Below, piece after piece: positions 43,150 through 53,334 of a DNA stretch of 64,000 nt. Location of the stretch: assembly GCA_030550395.1 (NCBI GenBank), contig JAUQPL010000001.1, forward strand, positions 1 to 64,000, read 5' to 3'. Under the pieces are notes generated by a model. That model was given only the letters and a program-made list of their open reading frames with translations. It ran no database searches and had not been told where the DNA came from. The first letter of the stretch is position 1; every line of letters begins with the position of its first letter. The position numbers and the translations under genes are program-made. The stretch is from Bacteroidota bacterium. Its GTDB lineage: Bacteria; Bacteroidota; Ignavibacteria; Kapaibacteriales; HRBIN21.

Positions 43150-45273
43150 CAGCAAGGAGGCTATAAGCAGCCAGGGGGAGTGCCATAGGCGGAATTCGTG
43201 GCGTGCGGTGGAGATGACGGGGGTAGAGCCAGGTAGACGTTCGATCCATCTCGGGGCGGCGGCAGCGGAGTCAGCAGGCAGAAAGATACCACCGGTGCGA
43301 TGAGCCAGGGCGCGGAGCAGATCGGCTTCTGCCCGTAAGGAGCGTTCCTCTAAGGTAACGTCGCCGACGCTCACAGTACCGTAGTCGCGACCGACTTGCT
43401 CCCCCTGGACAATAGCCTCGCCAACGAAGGTGTACTCTCCTGGTGGGGGACTTGGTAGGTACCCACGGTAAATGCCCGGTTCTGCAGGGGAGAGGATGAG
43501 CTCGCGGCTCTCGTTGCCCGATTTCAGAGAGAGCCGGACCAAAGCGGATTCCACGGGGTTACCCGCGGCGTCCGCTATAGATGCCCAGAAGTGCACCGGT
43601 TCTCCGGCTGCGTAGAAGCGTTTGAGCGGACGGATGCGGATTCGTCGTTCCCCCTCCTCGGTCAAGAGCCATTGAGTGAGGTTAGTGACGAAGGTAGCAA
43701 GGTAGTCTGTTGGCGATGGATGCTTGCGCGCAAGCTCGGCAGCATAGCCCATAAGCTTCCAGCGGTGGAGTCCGTACCCTAGGAGGACAAGGCTGCGGTT
43801 GGGTTGCTGTTGGGCGACAAGGAAAGGCTCCCGTAAGGCCCCGGAAGTTGCTACAGCCAGTATTTCCGAGGTGCTTTTCGGAGAGGCTGCATTGGCAAAG
43901 GCGAAGATAGGGGGCAGGGTGTGCCAAGTGGGAGGAGGGGCGTCGGAGGTGGGCAGCTGGAGAAGAGGGTGCAGAAGACCATCATGCGTGGGAGAGACCG
44001 TTGCGGCAAATTCGCGCAAAGCGCCCCCTGTGGACACACTAACCGGGAGCCATGGCTCTAAGAGGCGCAGCTTTGTCCGGTCTGTTTGAGGACCAAACAG
44101 AAGGACGCAGGGACGTCCTCGGGCAAGTTGTTCAGCGATGCTGGCAATCAGTGCATCGGGTGTGGAGCGGAGAGGGAAGTCTATGAATAAGAAAGCCTCA
44201 GCTTGCCTCAGGAGCGTTAGAGACGGTGTGCCTTCGTAGAACGAGGTAGCATCTTTGTGAACGAAGGTAGAAAGCTGAAGCCGTGGGTGTCGTTGGAGCT
44301 CGCGCCGGAGGAATGCCAGATCGGGGCTAGGGGAGCCGGCAAAAAGGAGGATGTGGTGTCGGAGCCGAGTGACCTCAACAAGTGCTGTGGCTTCATTATT
44401 GCGGGTGGACGCTTCCCCGGGGATAGGACGAACCCGGACTCGGAGGCGATGGACTCCTTCCGTTGTCGGCTGGTACCGGAAGGTGACCGTTATAGGAGCC
44501 TGTTGGGCACGCATGTAGAGGGACTGTTCCCCGATGCGACGAGAGTCTTCCCAGAATTCTACCCGTAGCTCCTGCTCGCCGAAACCTTCTACGCCGACTG
44601 TGGCATACACAAGGGTTGAGCTACCCAGAGGAATGCGTTCGTTGACCAGTAGACTGTGGACCGAGACGTCGGGTATGGCGGTAGTATCTCCAACGAGCAC
44701 GGTGACGATCGGTCGGCCTATAACTTCTGCCTCTGCAAGTGGGGATTGGCCAGCGTTCACGACACCATCGCTGAGAAGTAGGACGGCGCCAATATTTCTG
44801 TGCTGAGCTTCTGTTGCTACCCAGCGGAGAGCCTGACCGAGGTCGGTGGCGGGACCGTCTAAGGACAGTGAGTCCCAATGCCAACGCTCAAGCGGCTTTA
44901 CAGCGGCATCGAAGCGGAGGAGACGCACATGGGGGCTGCGGAGGAAGTCTGCAAGCTGTTGCAAGGCTTTTCGGTATTGAAGCTCCCGTGGGCCCGAAGC
45001 ATCCCGGAGGCGCATAGAGGCTGAATTATCCAACAGTACCGCAACTTGGGGTGTTTGGCGATAGGAAGTCATCGTTCCAATTACGGGTTGCCATAAAGCC
45101 AGAGCCAAGCTAAGCAGAGCTAAGAAGCGGAGAGTTCCTAGGAGCAGCCGATGCCGACTGGACAAGGCTTCTACGGGGCGACCGTACGCCCAGAGGGTAA
45201 TCCCCAGAGCAACTGCCAGAGTAGCCGGAACTAGCCACCAGGGTGTGAGGATATGGAATGTGTATGTGTTCAT
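43102..45273 (-). CDS. VWA-domain membrane protein
   Basis: 723 residues. Two N-terminal helices (WWLVPATLAVALGITLWAY, FLALLSLALALW), a von Willebrand A domain with MIDAS start VAVLLDNSASM (DxSxS), LLSDGVVNAGQS, then a long periplasmic part with a glutamine-amidotransferase-like region (LFAGSPSPDLAFLRREL) and beta-sandwich repeats (EPGIYRGYLPSPPPGEYTFVGEA), and a final helix (WLLIASLLLFSTEWIL). Proteins of this layout are common in Bacteroidota next to MoxR-type ATPases, but none is visible here; function is unknown. 3' end overlaps the metal permease by 48 nt. Confidence 0.82.
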   Translation of the reverse strand: MNTYTFHILTPWWLVPATLAVALGITLWAYGRPVEALSSRHRLLLGTLRFLALLSLALALWQPVIGTMTSYRQTPQVAVLLDNSASMRLRDASGPRELQYRKALQQLADFLRSPHVRLLRFDAAVKPLERWHWDSLSLDGPATDLGQALRWVATEAQHRNIGAVLLLSDGVVNAGQSPLAEAEVIGRPIVTVLVGDTTAIPDVSVHSLLVNERIPLGSSTLVYATVGVEGFGEQELRVEFWEDSRRIGEQSLYMRAQQAPITVTFRYQPTTEGVHRLRVRVRPIPGEASTRNNEATALVEVTRLRHHILLFAGSPSPDLAFLRRELQRHPRLQLSTFVHKDATSFYEGTPSLTLLRQAEAFLFIDFPLRSTPDALIASIAEQLARGRPCVLLFGPQTDRTKLRLLEPWLPVSVSTGGALREFAATVSPTHDGLLHPLLQLPTSDAPPPTWHTLPPIFAFANAASPKSTSEILAVATSGALREPFLVAQQQPNRSLVLLGYGLHRWKLMGYAAELARKHPSPTDYLATFVTNLTQWLLTEEGERRIRIRPLKRFYAAGEPVHFWASIADAAGNPVESALVRLSLKSGNESRELILSPAEPGIYRGYLPSPPPGEYTFVGEAIVQGEQVGRDYGTVSVGDVTLEERSLRAEADLLRALAHRTGGIFLPADSAAAAPRWIERLPGSTPVISTARHEFRLWHSPWLLIASLLLFSTEWILRRRWGQL

Positions 45274-45307
45274 GAGCGTGTCCGAGAGTTGTTCACAATG
45301 GGATTCC

Positions 45308-45315
45308 TAATTTTG
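45308..45315 (+). promoter_or_regulatory. Promoter -7 box (TAATTTTG) for tRNA-Pro
   Basis: TAATTTTG ends 8 nt before the tRNA, so transcription would start almost exactly at its 5' end. A TTG at 45289-45291 has 16-nt spacing. Confidence 0.5.
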
Positions 45316-45323
45316 CATGCCGT

Positions 45324-45397
45324 CGGGGTGTAGCTCAGCCTGGTAGAGCACTGTGTTCGGGACGCAGGGGCCGGAGGTTCGAATCCTCTCACCCCGA
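45324..45397 (+). tRNA. tRNA-Pro (anticodon CGG)
   Basis: 74 nt. Acceptor stem CGGGGTG/CACCCCG, D-loop AGCTCAGCCTGGTAGAGC, anticodon stem CTGTG/CGCAG with loop TTCGGGA (anticodon CGG, reads CCG), T-arm GGAGGTTCGAATCCTCT. Discriminator A397; the CCA end is not encoded. Followed 8 nt later by a terminator. Confidence 0.95.
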
Positions 45398-45405
45398 CTC
45401 AGGAG

Positions 45406-45436
45406 CGGGTATCTCCCCATGGAGATGCCCGTTTCT
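45406..45436 (+). terminator. Rho-independent terminator after tRNA-Pro
   Basis: An 11-bp stem (45406-45416 with 45421-45431, one wobble), loop ccat, then TTTCTTGTT. The remaining stretch to 45583 shows no gene or repeat that I can recognise. Confidence 0.8.
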
Positions 45437-45583
45437 TGTTGGAAGCCCTTTTCCCGTGGTCGGTTCGGATGTGACACTCCTGGGGAGCAGCGCCAGAGAT
45501 TCAACAGAGGGAGTATGCTCTGGACGGGGACGTCGATGAAGGGAGGGCTTTCAGGAGCAGAATCCAGACACTGTAGCATGAGC

Positions 45584-46684
45584 TTATGCAGGTGATGGAC
45601 TTTGTAGCTGTTGAAGTCGGGCGGTCTGTTCCAGCAGCTTTAACTGCTCAATGATCGGGTCCAGGTGCCCTTCCAGGACCTCGCTAAGGGCAAAGTTTTT
45701 GAGCTCGCCGGGAAGTCGGTGATCGGTAGCACGGTTTTGGGGAAAGTTGTAGGTGCGGATTTTTTCGGAACGGTCACCACTCCGGATCTGACTACGGCGT
45801 TGCTGAGAGAGTTGCTTCTCCTGTTGGCTGCGTTGGAGCTGATAAAGACGCGCCCTCAGCACTTTGAGGGCCTTTTCCCGATTGCGATGCTGGGAGCGCT
45901 CGTCCTGGCATTGGACAGTGATTCCCGTGGGAATGTGCACGATGCGGACGGCTGTCTCTACCTTGTTGACGTTTTGTCCTCCATGCCCGCTGGCACGGAA
46001 GACATCTATACGGAGGTCCTCATTGCGTAGTTCTACTTCTACCTCTTCCGGTTCTGGTAGTACGGCGACGGTGGCTGCAGAAGTGTGGATGCGTCCGCTG
46101 GATTCCGTGATGGGAACACGCTGGACTCTGTGTACACCGCTTTCGTACTTCATGGTGCCGTAGACGTTGTCGCCACTCAGGGTGAAGATGATTTCCTTAA
46201 AGCCGCCTAAGTCGCTTTCGCTGACATCGACGAGCTCCAGTTTCCAGCCCTTGCGTTCTGCATACCGCTGGTAGATGCGGAAGAGGTCAGCGGCAAAGAG
46301 GGCGGCTTCTTCCCCGCCTGTCCCCGCACGAATTTCCACAATACAGTTACGGCTGTCGTCGGGGTCAGAGGGAAGGAGTGCTCGGCGGAGCTTGTCGGTG
46401 GCTTCTTCTAACTGCTTTTCTACCTGCTCAAGCTCCTCCTCTGCCAGCTGTCGAAGTTCGGGGTCAGATTCAGTCTGGAGGAGCTCTTGTAGGGAGCGCA
46501 GTTCTTGGCAGAGCCGCAGGTAATGTTCGGCGCACTCTGCTGTTGGTTGGAGGCGTTTCAGCTCGCTGGCAAGCCTTGCGGCGCTCCGGGGATCGGCAGC
46601 GTAGGCAGGGGTATGGAGTCGGTTGAAGAGCTGCCGGTAGTGCTCAATGACAGCGTGGGCTGCCTGTTCCAAGGTCGGCTCCAT
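45584..46684 (-). CDS. prfA: Peptide chain release factor 1
   Basis: 366 residues. GGQ motif in [24 protein letters not shown], the codon-recognition motif as VPIT (RF1 PxT type, not RF2 SPF), [14 protein letters not shown], and [13 protein letters not shown], followed by [13 protein letters not shown]. It releases peptides at UAA and UAG. Start at 46684 (MEPTLEQ) matches usual RF1 length; 46720 is a longer alternative that would run close to the divergent gene at 46728. The methyltransferase prmC, often next to prfA, is not here. Confidence 0.96.
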   Translation of the reverse strand: MEPTLEQAAHAVIEHYRQLFNRLHTPAYAADPRSAARLASELKRLQPTAECAEHYLRLCQELRSLQELLQTESDPELRQLAEEELEQVEKQLEEATDKLRRALLPSDPDDSRNCIVEIRAGTGGEEAALFAADLFRIYQRYAERKGWKLELVDVSESDLGGFKEIIFTLSGDNVYGTMKYESGVHRVQRVPITESSGRIHTSAATVAVLPEPEEVEVELRNEDLRIDVFRASGHGGQNVNKVETAVRIVHIPTGITVQCQDERSQHRNREKALKVLRARLYQLQRSQQEKQLSQQRRSQIRSGDRSEKIRTYNFPQNRATDHRLPGELKNFALSEVLEGHLDPIIEQLKLLEQTARLQQLQSPSPA

Positions 46685-46727
46685 AGTGAGTTCGTAATTT
46701 GCCGTTTGGTCCAGGAGCAAAAGACGG

Positions 46728-48662
46728 ATGAGAGGTCATAAGACACGTATTTCAGCCTCTGGATTTTGGGCATTGCCGGTGCTTGTGTTTTCAGGGTTAT
46801 TGGCAGGATGTCCGTCGGAGAATCCCGCCTTAGTGCAGCCGCCCGATTCGGTGGATAGTATGGTTGTGATGCTTCTCTCCGTTGTTCCCGATGGTGTGGT
46901 GCGCCAGGTAGAGATGGGGGACACAGCGATAGAGCTTCGTCCTGGCGAGCGGACGTCCCTGTTTCTCATGAACCGGGATTCCCTCCGGCTCCGCTTGTTC
47001 CGATTAGGGCAGCAGACAGGGCAGTTCCCTCTTCGATTGTTGCGGCGCATGAGACATCTTGTGGTCATCACAAGTCGGCAGGGGAGGGATACGTGTGCTG
47101 TTTTCCTACAGCCACTGGATATCTCGCCACAGGAAACAATTCGCCTCCTGCACGTTGCCGACGATGAGGCGCTTTACGGGCTTCAGTTGGGCTGTGCTCA
47201 AATACCTCCGACCTCGGGTTGGGTGGGACCATTACTGGAGTCAGGTCCTCTATCGCTGCCAGTGGGGAGGAATGTCGTGTTGTCGATTCTTCGCCTATCA
47301 GGGACACAGCATCAGTTGCTTGGGAGCTGGGAGTTAGCCTCGGGGGAGGGTTCCTCCCGATCCCTGGTCGTATGGGGCAGCCAGGGGGATATTCGGGTTG
47401 GTGTGTTGGAGGAAGAACAAGTAGCGCCGCGAAAGCTCGTGGAGCCTCCCCGGCTCGTTCATGCCACGAGCGCTGTTCGGTTGCTCAATCTGAGCCGTGA
47501 GCCCTTGACGCTCTTCCATCTTCCTGGTGGAGCCGTTGTGGCAACGGGGGTTGTTCCCCGCTCTGTAGGGGCCTATACGGATGTCCCTGTTTGCCGTGAG
47601 GTTATGGGGGACACGTTTTTGGTGCGTTCCGCATCGGGTCGGACGGTATTGCTGGTGGGCGGCTTAGAGCCGTTCCGACGGTACACGGTGGTCGTTGCCG
47701 ATTCCGGGGAGCAGCTCTGGGGGTGGTTCGGAACGACCGATGGAACGGTATCGGGCAAGGCACAAGCTCGCTTGCTCCACGCTGCTTTTCATATTCCGAC
47801 GGTGCGGGTCGTTCTTGGTGCCATGGGGACGGGGCAGGTTCAGAGTGGACGTGTTGTGGCGGAGGGCTTCTCGTTCGGGAGTGTAACGGACGTGCAGGAG
47901 TTTCCGCTTGGCAATGTTCCTCTCATGGTTCAAACGGTACAGCTACCGAGCTTCTTCCCCGCGGCTGCCTTTCTGGAGTGTGTCCCTGGGGTGAGCGGTC
48001 TCCTCTGTCTCTTACCGGAGCCAGCGTGGTATTCCGGTTTGGGCATCGCATGGGTAGATGATCGAGCAGAGAATGAGGCGGTGAGGCTGCTTTCGGAGGG
48101 CGCTCCAGTTCAGCTGATGCAAGGGGTTCCGGGGCCGCCGTTAAGGGTGAGCTTTTTGCCGGCGTTGGTAGAGGTTGGAATTCCTTACCGTACAGTCCTT
48201 GCAACGGCTATACCTCGGGAGGGTACCTCCCTACGGATTGGAGCAAGGGAATGGAGGATTCACATGCCAGCGGACTCCATTGGACTACTGGTTGCGATCC
48301 CAGGGGCAGATGTAGAGCTCTTCTGCTTCTCATCCCCCCGCCGTTGGGAAGGTCCTTGGGGGGCGCAGCGGCGCTTCATCAATGCAAGCGATGTTGCCGC
48401 TGTAGATGTCGTCATTGATACGGTCGTGTCAGGACAGCGCAGCGAGGTGGTTCGTATTTCTGCTTTGGCTCGTGGGGCTGCTTCCTTCTTTGAACTCCTT
48501 CCAGTGGAGTACCGATTTAGCTTCCGAATCCGTGATAGCCAAACGAGGAATGTCCTTGCGCGGGTGGATAATATCCTCCTCCCTCTGGGAGGGCGCTTCT
48601 CCATTATTTTCGCAGGGACGCGAGCTGATGGCTACGTCGTCCTTGTGCATCAAGAGTTGTAG
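46728..48662 (+). CDS. Large lipoprotein with DUF4397-like repeats, function unknown
   Basis: 644 residues. Lipoprotein signal with lipobox LLAGC (Cys28). The rest is beta-rich with short repeated modules resembling DUF4397 surface domains ([57 protein letters not shown]). It is predicted to sit on the outer membrane or in the periplasm. The S8 protease gene begins 19 nt after its stop and is probably co-transcribed. Divergent from prfA with only 43 nt between starts, in which I see no clear TAnnTTTG box. Confidence 0.7.
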   Translation: MRGHKTRISASGFWALPVLVFSGLLAGCPSENPALVQPPDSVDSMVVMLLSVVPDGVVRQVEMGDTAIELRPGERTSLFLMNRDSLRLRLFRLGQQTGQFPLRLLRRMRHLVVITSRQGRDTCAVFLQPLDISPQETIRLLHVADDEALYGLQLGCAQIPPTSGWVGPLLESGPLSLPVGRNVVLSILRLSGTQHQLLGSWELASGEGSSRSLVVWGSQGDIRVGVLEEEQVAPRKLVEPPRLVHATSAVRLLNLSREPLTLFHLPGGAVVATGVVPRSVGAYTDVPVCREVMGDTFLVRSASGRTVLLVGGLEPFRRYTVVVADSGEQLWGWFGTTDGTVSGKAQARLLHAAFHIPTVRVVLGAMGTGQVQSGRVVAEGFSFGSVTDVQEFPLGNVPLMVQTVQLPSFFPAAAFLECVPGVSGLLCLLPEPAWYSGLGIAWVDDRAENEAVRLLSEGAPVQLMQGVPGPPLRVSFLPALVEVGIPYRTVLATAIPREGTSLRIGAREWRIHMPADSIGLLVAIPGADVELFCFSSPRRWEGPWGAQRRFINASDVAAVDVVIDTVVSGQRSEVVRISALARGAASFFELLPVEYRFSFRIRDSQTRNVLARVDNILLPLGGRFSIIFAGTRADGYVVLVHQEL

Positions 48663-48681
48663 CACGAAGAGATGGGAAGCC

Positions 48682-51600
48682 ATGTTTCTCGTTGTCCTGT
48701 TTTCGCTCGTTGTTCTTGAACTTCAGGCCATCCTTCCTCCGGAACGGCAGCTTGGCGGGGGAAGGATTCCGATTTTCGTGGAAGCTCGTTCCTTGCCAGC
48801 GGGGATGAGCACGGTTCCGATGGTGTTTTGGATCCAGCGTAACCCTGAGCATTACGTTCCGGGGGTTGTTTTGGTCAAAACGCGACAGACTTTCCTCCTT
48901 CCCAAAGGTGCTCGGGGATTTACTTCATCGGCGCTGACGCGAGCTCTGGAGCCTCTGAATGTCTATTCCGTGCGCCAGCTGTTTCCTGAGTATGCCACCA
49001 CCTTGCAAAGCCAGGATCTCTTTGGCTTGGGGCGGGTATATGAGGTTCGCTACGCGGCTCCTGTTGATCCTTACGACGCCTGTCGTGAACTCTGGGGACA
49101 TCCCGAAGTGGAGTATGCCGAGCCTCTTTATTGGCGTCATCCCCTCTATACGCCGAATGATCCTCGCTATCCCAACCAGTGGCATCTGGCACGGATAGCA
49201 GCTGCAGGAGCATGGGATGTGACGCGAGGGGATACAACGGTCCTGATTGCTGTCATCGACACGGGAACGGATTGGGAGCATGAGGATTTAGCAGCCAATA
49301 TCTGGGTGAACCCACGGGAGGTTCCCGGCAATGGAGTCGACGATGACGGTAATGGGAAGGTGGACGATGTGCGAGGGTGGGACTTCGTCGGCAACGTCTC
49401 CTTGCAGGAAGCGTTGAACGGACAGTTCCGGGAGGACAATGACCCCAAGGTTCGCCCAACCGCATCGGGGGTGCTAGCCCATGGGACTCAGACTGCCGGC
49501 TGTGCAAGTGCGGTGACCAATAATGCTACGGGTGTGGCTTCACCTGGATTCCGCTGCCGCATTGTCCCTATCAAGTGTGCCTCTGACAATCCCCAGACAC
49601 CAGGGGTTTGGCGGGGTTACGAAGCCATCCTTTATGCAGCTCGCTTAGGGGCTCAGATTATCAACATCAGTTGGGGAGGGAGCGGGGGTAGTGCAACGGA
49701 ATATCAAGTCATCCAGCAAGCCCTTGCTTTGGGCTCCCTCGTGGTTGCCGGTGTGGGGAACAACGGGGTGAATGTGGATGTGGCCCCCTTCTATCCGGCT
49801 TCGTATCCTGGGGTGCTCAGCGTTGGCGGGACAACGGCGTCCGACCAAGTCGCCGGCTGGAGTAACTATGGGGTAAGTGTGCAGTTGTATGCGCCGGGGG
49901 AGGACATCCTGAGTACAACACCGGACAACCGATATGGGGCAGCAACGGGGACCTCATTTTCCTGTCCTATTGTTGCCGGAGTTGCTGCGCTTGTTCGCTC
50001 GCTCCATCCCGACTGGTCTCCTTACCAGCTCTTCCATCAACTTCGGAGCACAGCTGAGAACGTATTGGTCACAAATCCAGCACAACGTCCCCTCTATTAC
50101 GGACGGGTCAATGCCCAGAGAGCAGTTTCCATCAATCGCCGATTAGACCAGGGGGTGCGTATCCCCGGTATTGGGTTGGCGGAGCGGGATGCCATTTTGA
50201 TTGATTCCCCTGCGGGAGCCCTGAGCAGCTATGAGCCGCATACAGTCGTGCTGCTTCTCAAAAACTACCTGGGTCCGGCAACCAATGTCTCTGTGCAAGT
50301 GCAGTCCGTTGACGGCTATGCAACCGTGGCACCAAGCATGACAACCTTGGGGGCAATGGGGAGCGGAGAAATCAAAGCAGATACGCTAACGGTTCAACTC
50401 CGCCCTACGAACCCATGGTATTGGGGTACGGCAGACTTTTTGGTGACAGTACAAGATGCCAGTGCCGGCTATGTGAACTACTTCTATATCAGTTTGCCGA
50501 TCCGGTTGCCCAGTCAGAATGTGTACACACCACTTTTCGGTGTGCCGGGGGCGTATCTCTTCTTTTCTGCCCATGCCCCACAATCAAATACGCTCTGGGC
50601 TGTGGGGACATATAACCAGCAGCAGGGAGTCTTCTTGCGACATCTTCTTGGGACGGACCCCATTGCCGGACCAATTGCTTCGGTACCGACCTATGCTATC
50701 TTTGCACTGGACGAGCAGCGGGCATTTGCCGGGAGCGGTCCTTCCAATGGACAAGCGGCCATTTATCGGACACAGTCCGGAGGTAGCTCATGGCAGAGTG
50801 TCTCTGTTGCCTCCATAACACCGTTTGTCAATGATATCCACTTCTTCAGCGATGTAGAAGGTGTCTTCCTCGGCGATCCGCTCGGTTCTGCCTGGGGGAT
50901 TGGGCGGACAACGGATGGGGGACAGACCTGGCGGCGGGTGACAGCAGTCCCGCCCCCACTCAGTGGCGAGGCAGGATTGGTGGGATCCGTGTGGTGGCTG
51001 GGGGATACGTGCTGGTTCGGTACGACGGTGGGACGGGTCTTCCGGAGTGTGGACCGAGGACAGAGCTGGCAAGTAAGTCAGCTGCCGGGAGTTTCAGGGT
51101 ATGTCACACAGGTAGTCTTCCGAAACGGGAAGGAGGGAATAGCTGTCTACCGTCCTACGAATGCTCAGAATGCCCCGTACATGGTTGCCTCAACAACCGA
51201 TGGAGGGGTGACATGGCAGGTCAATGTAGCAAATTTGACAAGCTTGGGAATTGTGCCCGTCTATGGATATTCGCCTCCGAATTCATGGGAGCTCTTCCTA
51301 CTCAGTGTGAATGGAGCTGTTGTTGGCACGGCAAATCTGGGGCGCGACTGGCGTCCTGTGCTGACGATGGAAACAGGTGCCGTTATGACAACTGGAGCCG
51401 GGGTGACTCTAACACCGCGGGCACGGCTGTGGACCGTCGGTGGTGTAGTTGGATACCTGGACTTTGACTACTCCCGGACGAATGTGCGGAAAGAGCTATC
51501 AGCACCGCCGAGAGTGGAATTTGATACCGTAGAGCTTGGCTTTTCGCGCACGCGGCTCCTCACCCTCCAGAACACGGGTGATACGACGCTTCGGATTACA

Positions 51601-52092
51601 GCGATAGAGCTCCTACCTATCACAGCGACAGCTGGTGAGTACGAGATCCTGAACGCCCCCACGCTTCCGGCAGAACTACAACCCAATGCAACCCTCACGC
51701 TTCGGGTGCGCTTTACCCCGGCTTCCAATGGAGAGCGTACGGCTATAGTTCGTATTGTGAGTACGGCGACGAATTCGCCAGCCGATGTCCTTCTCCATGG
51801 TGTTGGACAGGGAGGGTCTGCTATAGCGGAGTTTGGGAATCTCCTGACAGCTCGTTGGATATCATCACCTGGGGTAGGGTTCACTGTAGAAGTCCATGCC
51901 GCTGAGCCATGTCCGATATCGGTAGAGGTCAGAGACCTCTTGGGACGTCTGCTAATGTGGACGAGTGTGCAGGTATCTGCGGGAACCTCATATGTAAGTC
52001 TCCCCTGCCAGGGCTGTGCCGGAGGAGTCTATCTCTGGCGTGTCCAGGCGTATGGGCGGATGCAAAGTGGGACGGTGCTGTATCTGCCGTAG
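48682..52092 (+). CDS. Secreted subtilisin-like (S8) serine protease with propeller, ASH-like domain and T9SS tail
   Basis: 1136 residues. Signal-like start ([16 protein letters not shown]), N-terminal propeptide region (about 60-155), S8 catalytic domain with Asp193 ([11 protein letters not shown]), His267 (AHGTQTAG), oxyanion Asn360 and Ser425 ([11 protein letters not shown]). Calcium-site-like [10 protein letters not shown] lies at 220-229. Then come CARDB-like repeats, YCF48-type Asp boxes ([22 protein letters not shown]), an ASH-type domain ([28 protein letters not shown]) and a T9SS-like C-terminus ([25 protein letters not shown]). It should be exported by T9SS and act on extracellular protein. 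Start is taken as the first ATG giving a signal peptide. Confidence 0.9.
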   Translation: MFLVVLFSLVVLELQAILPPERQLGGGRIPIFVEARSLPAGMSTVPMVFWIQRNPEHYVPGVVLVKTRQTFLLPKGARGFTSSALTRALEPLNVYSVRQLFPEYATTLQSQDLFGLGRVYEVRYAAPVDPYDACRELWGHPEVEYAEPLYWRHPLYTPNDPRYPNQWHLARIAAAGAWDVTRGDTTVLIAVIDTGTDWEHEDLAANIWVNPREVPGNGVDDDGNGKVDDVRGWDFVGNVSLQEALNGQFREDNDPKVRPTASGVLAHGTQTAGCASAVTNNATGVASPGFRCRIVPIKCASDNPQTPGVWRGYEAILYAARLGAQIINISWGGSGGSATEYQVIQQALALGSLVVAGVGNNGVNVDVAPFYPASYPGVLSVGGTTASDQVAGWSNYGVSVQLYAPGEDILSTTPDNRYGAATGTSFSCPIVAGVAALVRSLHPDWSPYQLFHQLRSTAENVLVTNPAQRPLYYGRVNAQRAVSINRRLDQGVRIPGIGLAERDAILIDSPAGALSSYEPHTVVLLLKNYLGPATNVSVQVQSVDGYATVAPSMTTLGAMGSGEIKADTLTVQLRPTNPWYWGTADFLVTVQDASAGYVNYFYISLPIRLPSQNVYTPLFGVPGAYLFFSAHAPQSNTLWAVGTYNQQQGVFLRHLLGTDPIAGPIASVPTYAIFALDEQRAFAGSGPSNGQAAIYRTQSGGSSWQSVSVASITPFVNDIHFFSDVEGVFLGDPLGSAWGIGRTTDGGQTWRRVTAVPPPLSGEAGLVGSVWWLGDTCWFGTTVGRVFRSVDRGQSWQVSQLPGVSGYVTQVVFRNGKEGIAVYRPTNAQNAPYMVASTTDGGVTWQVNVANLTSLGIVPVYGYSPPNSWELFLLSVNGAVVGTANLGRDWRPVLTMETGAVMTTGAGVTLTPRARLWTVGGVVGYLDFDYSRTNVRKELSAPPRVEFDTVELGFSRTRLLTLQNTGDTTLRITAIELLPITATAGEYEILNAPTLPAELQPNATLTLRVRFTPASNGERTAIVRIVSTATNSPADVLLHGVGQGGSAIAEFGNLLTARWISSPGVGFTVEVHAAEPCPISVEVRDLLGRLLMWTSVQVSAGTSYVSLPCQGCAGGVYLWRVQAYGRMQSGTVLYLP

Positions 52093-52100
52093 AGTACACC

Positions 52101-52955
52101 ATGGAGCCGGTTCCGCAGCCAGAAAGGGGGAGGGGAGCATCGGGTGAGCGGGAACGCCCTCGGCGAGTGACCACGCTCCGTTTGCGCCAGATGAAGCAGG
52201 AAGGGCAGAAAATTGCCTGCCTGACGGCTTACGATGCTTTGATGGCGCGCATCTTTGATGAAGTCGGCATTGATGTCATTCTGGTTGGGGATTCCCTGGG
52301 GAATGTCGTCCAAGGACACGAAACCACAATCCCTGTCACGTTAGAGGACATGATTTACCACACGAAAGCTGTCGTCCGGGGAGTACGCCGGGCATTGGTG
52401 GTGACGGATATGCCTTTCATGAGTTACCAGGTCTCTGTTGAGGAAGCCTTCCGTAATGCTGGTCGGCTTATGAAAGAAGGGGGAGCAGGAGCAGTGAAAC
52501 TGGAAGGAGGTGAACGAATTATTGAAACAGTTGCCCGCATGACGGCGGCTGGAATCCCCGTGATGGGACACTTAGGGTTGACACCACAGAGCATCCATCA
52601 GTTTGGGTCTTATCGGGCTCGGGGGACTGATCCGAAGGAAGCTGCGCAAATCCTCCGTGACGCCAAGCTGCTTGAGGAAGCAGGGGCATTTGCGATTGTG
52701 CTGGAAAAGATTCCAGCTGAGCTGGCCCGTAAGGTGACTGAATCCCTGTCTATCCCCACGATTGGCATCGGTGCTGGGGTTCACTGCGATGGGCAGATCT
52801 TGGTGTACACTGATATGCTGGGGCTGACGGTGGATTTCCATCCTCGCTTTGTGCGCCGATACGAAAACCTCTATGAGCGTATCCGACAAGCTGTTGCTCA
52901 GTATGCTGACGATGTCCGTGCACAACGGTTCCCCTCAGAGGAGGAAAGTTATTGA
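52101..52955 (+). CDS. panB: 3-methyl-2-oxobutanoate hydroxymethyltransferase
   Basis: 284 residues. Makes ketopantoate for pantothenate and Co[137 protein letters not shown] are all standard PanB. An extra 20-residue Pro/Arg/Glu tail precedes the core. ATG 52101 lies 8 nt after the protease stop. The next gene starts inside its 3' end. Confidence 0.96.
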   Translation: MEPVPQPERGRGASGERERPRRVTTLRLRQMKQEGQKIACLTAYDALMARIFDEVGIDVILVGDSLGNVVQGHETTIPVTLEDMIYHTKAVVRGVRRALVVTDMPFMSYQVSVEEAFRNAGRLMKEGGAGAVKLEGGERIIETVARMTAAGIPVMGHLGLTPQSIHQFGSYRARGTDPKEAAQILRDAKLLEEAGAFAIVLEKIPAELARKVTESLSIPTIGIGAGVHCDGQILVYTDMLGLTVDFHPRFVRRYENLYERIRQAVAQYADDVRAQRFPSEEESY

Positions 52956-53334
52956 GCGTGGCTGTGCTTTTCTTCTGGGAATGCTTCTCCTGGGGGGATG
53001 TAGGGAATCAGCCGTACAACCTCATCCTCCGGCGGTTGTTTTTCCAGATAGCAATGTGAGTTTCCGACTTCACGTTCGGCCGTTCCTCCGGCACAGTTGT
53101 GCACTCGTTGGCTGTCATAGTAGTGATACTCGGGGGGGCGGCGTGGCTTTGGAGGAGTACGAGCAGCTGTGGGAACGTCCTGGCTTGATTATTCCAGGGC
53201 AGCCCGATGCCAGTGTGCTCCAGCAAGTTCTGGAGGGACGGCTTCCCCATTTACCAGATTTACGGACACTGAGCACGGAGAATCAGCGTCGCGGGATGCG
53301 GCGTTGGATTACCGAAGGCGCCCGCAACAATTAG
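52912..53334 (+). CDS. Small lipoprotein with a CX4CH haem-like motif
   Basis: About 140 residues. Lipobox LLGGC after a hydrophobic run, then [17 protein letters not shown], which has the position and context of a cytochrome c haem site (as in PSCyt1-like RPILARNCFACH) but with four instead of two residues between the cysteines (CALVGCH). It also has [17 protein letters not shown] and [12 protein letters not shown] at the C-terminus, typical of such domains in FCB bacteria. Whether haem is attached is open. The only ATG that gives the lipoprotein signal is 52912, overlapping panB by 44 nt. The stop overlaps the convergent aldehyde dehydrogenase by 4 nt. Confidence 0.75.
   Translation: MSVHNGSPQRRKVIERGCAFLLGMLLLGGCRESAVQPHPPAVVFPDSNVSFRLHVRPFLRHSCALVGCHSSDTRGGGVALEEYEQLWERPGLIIPGQPDASVLQQVLEGRLPHLPDLRTLSTENQRRGMRRWITEGARNN

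Noticed and set aside
45307-45579. Minus-strand reading frame over tRNA-Pro
   Set aside because: It covers a well-formed tRNA and its terminator, so it is not a gene.
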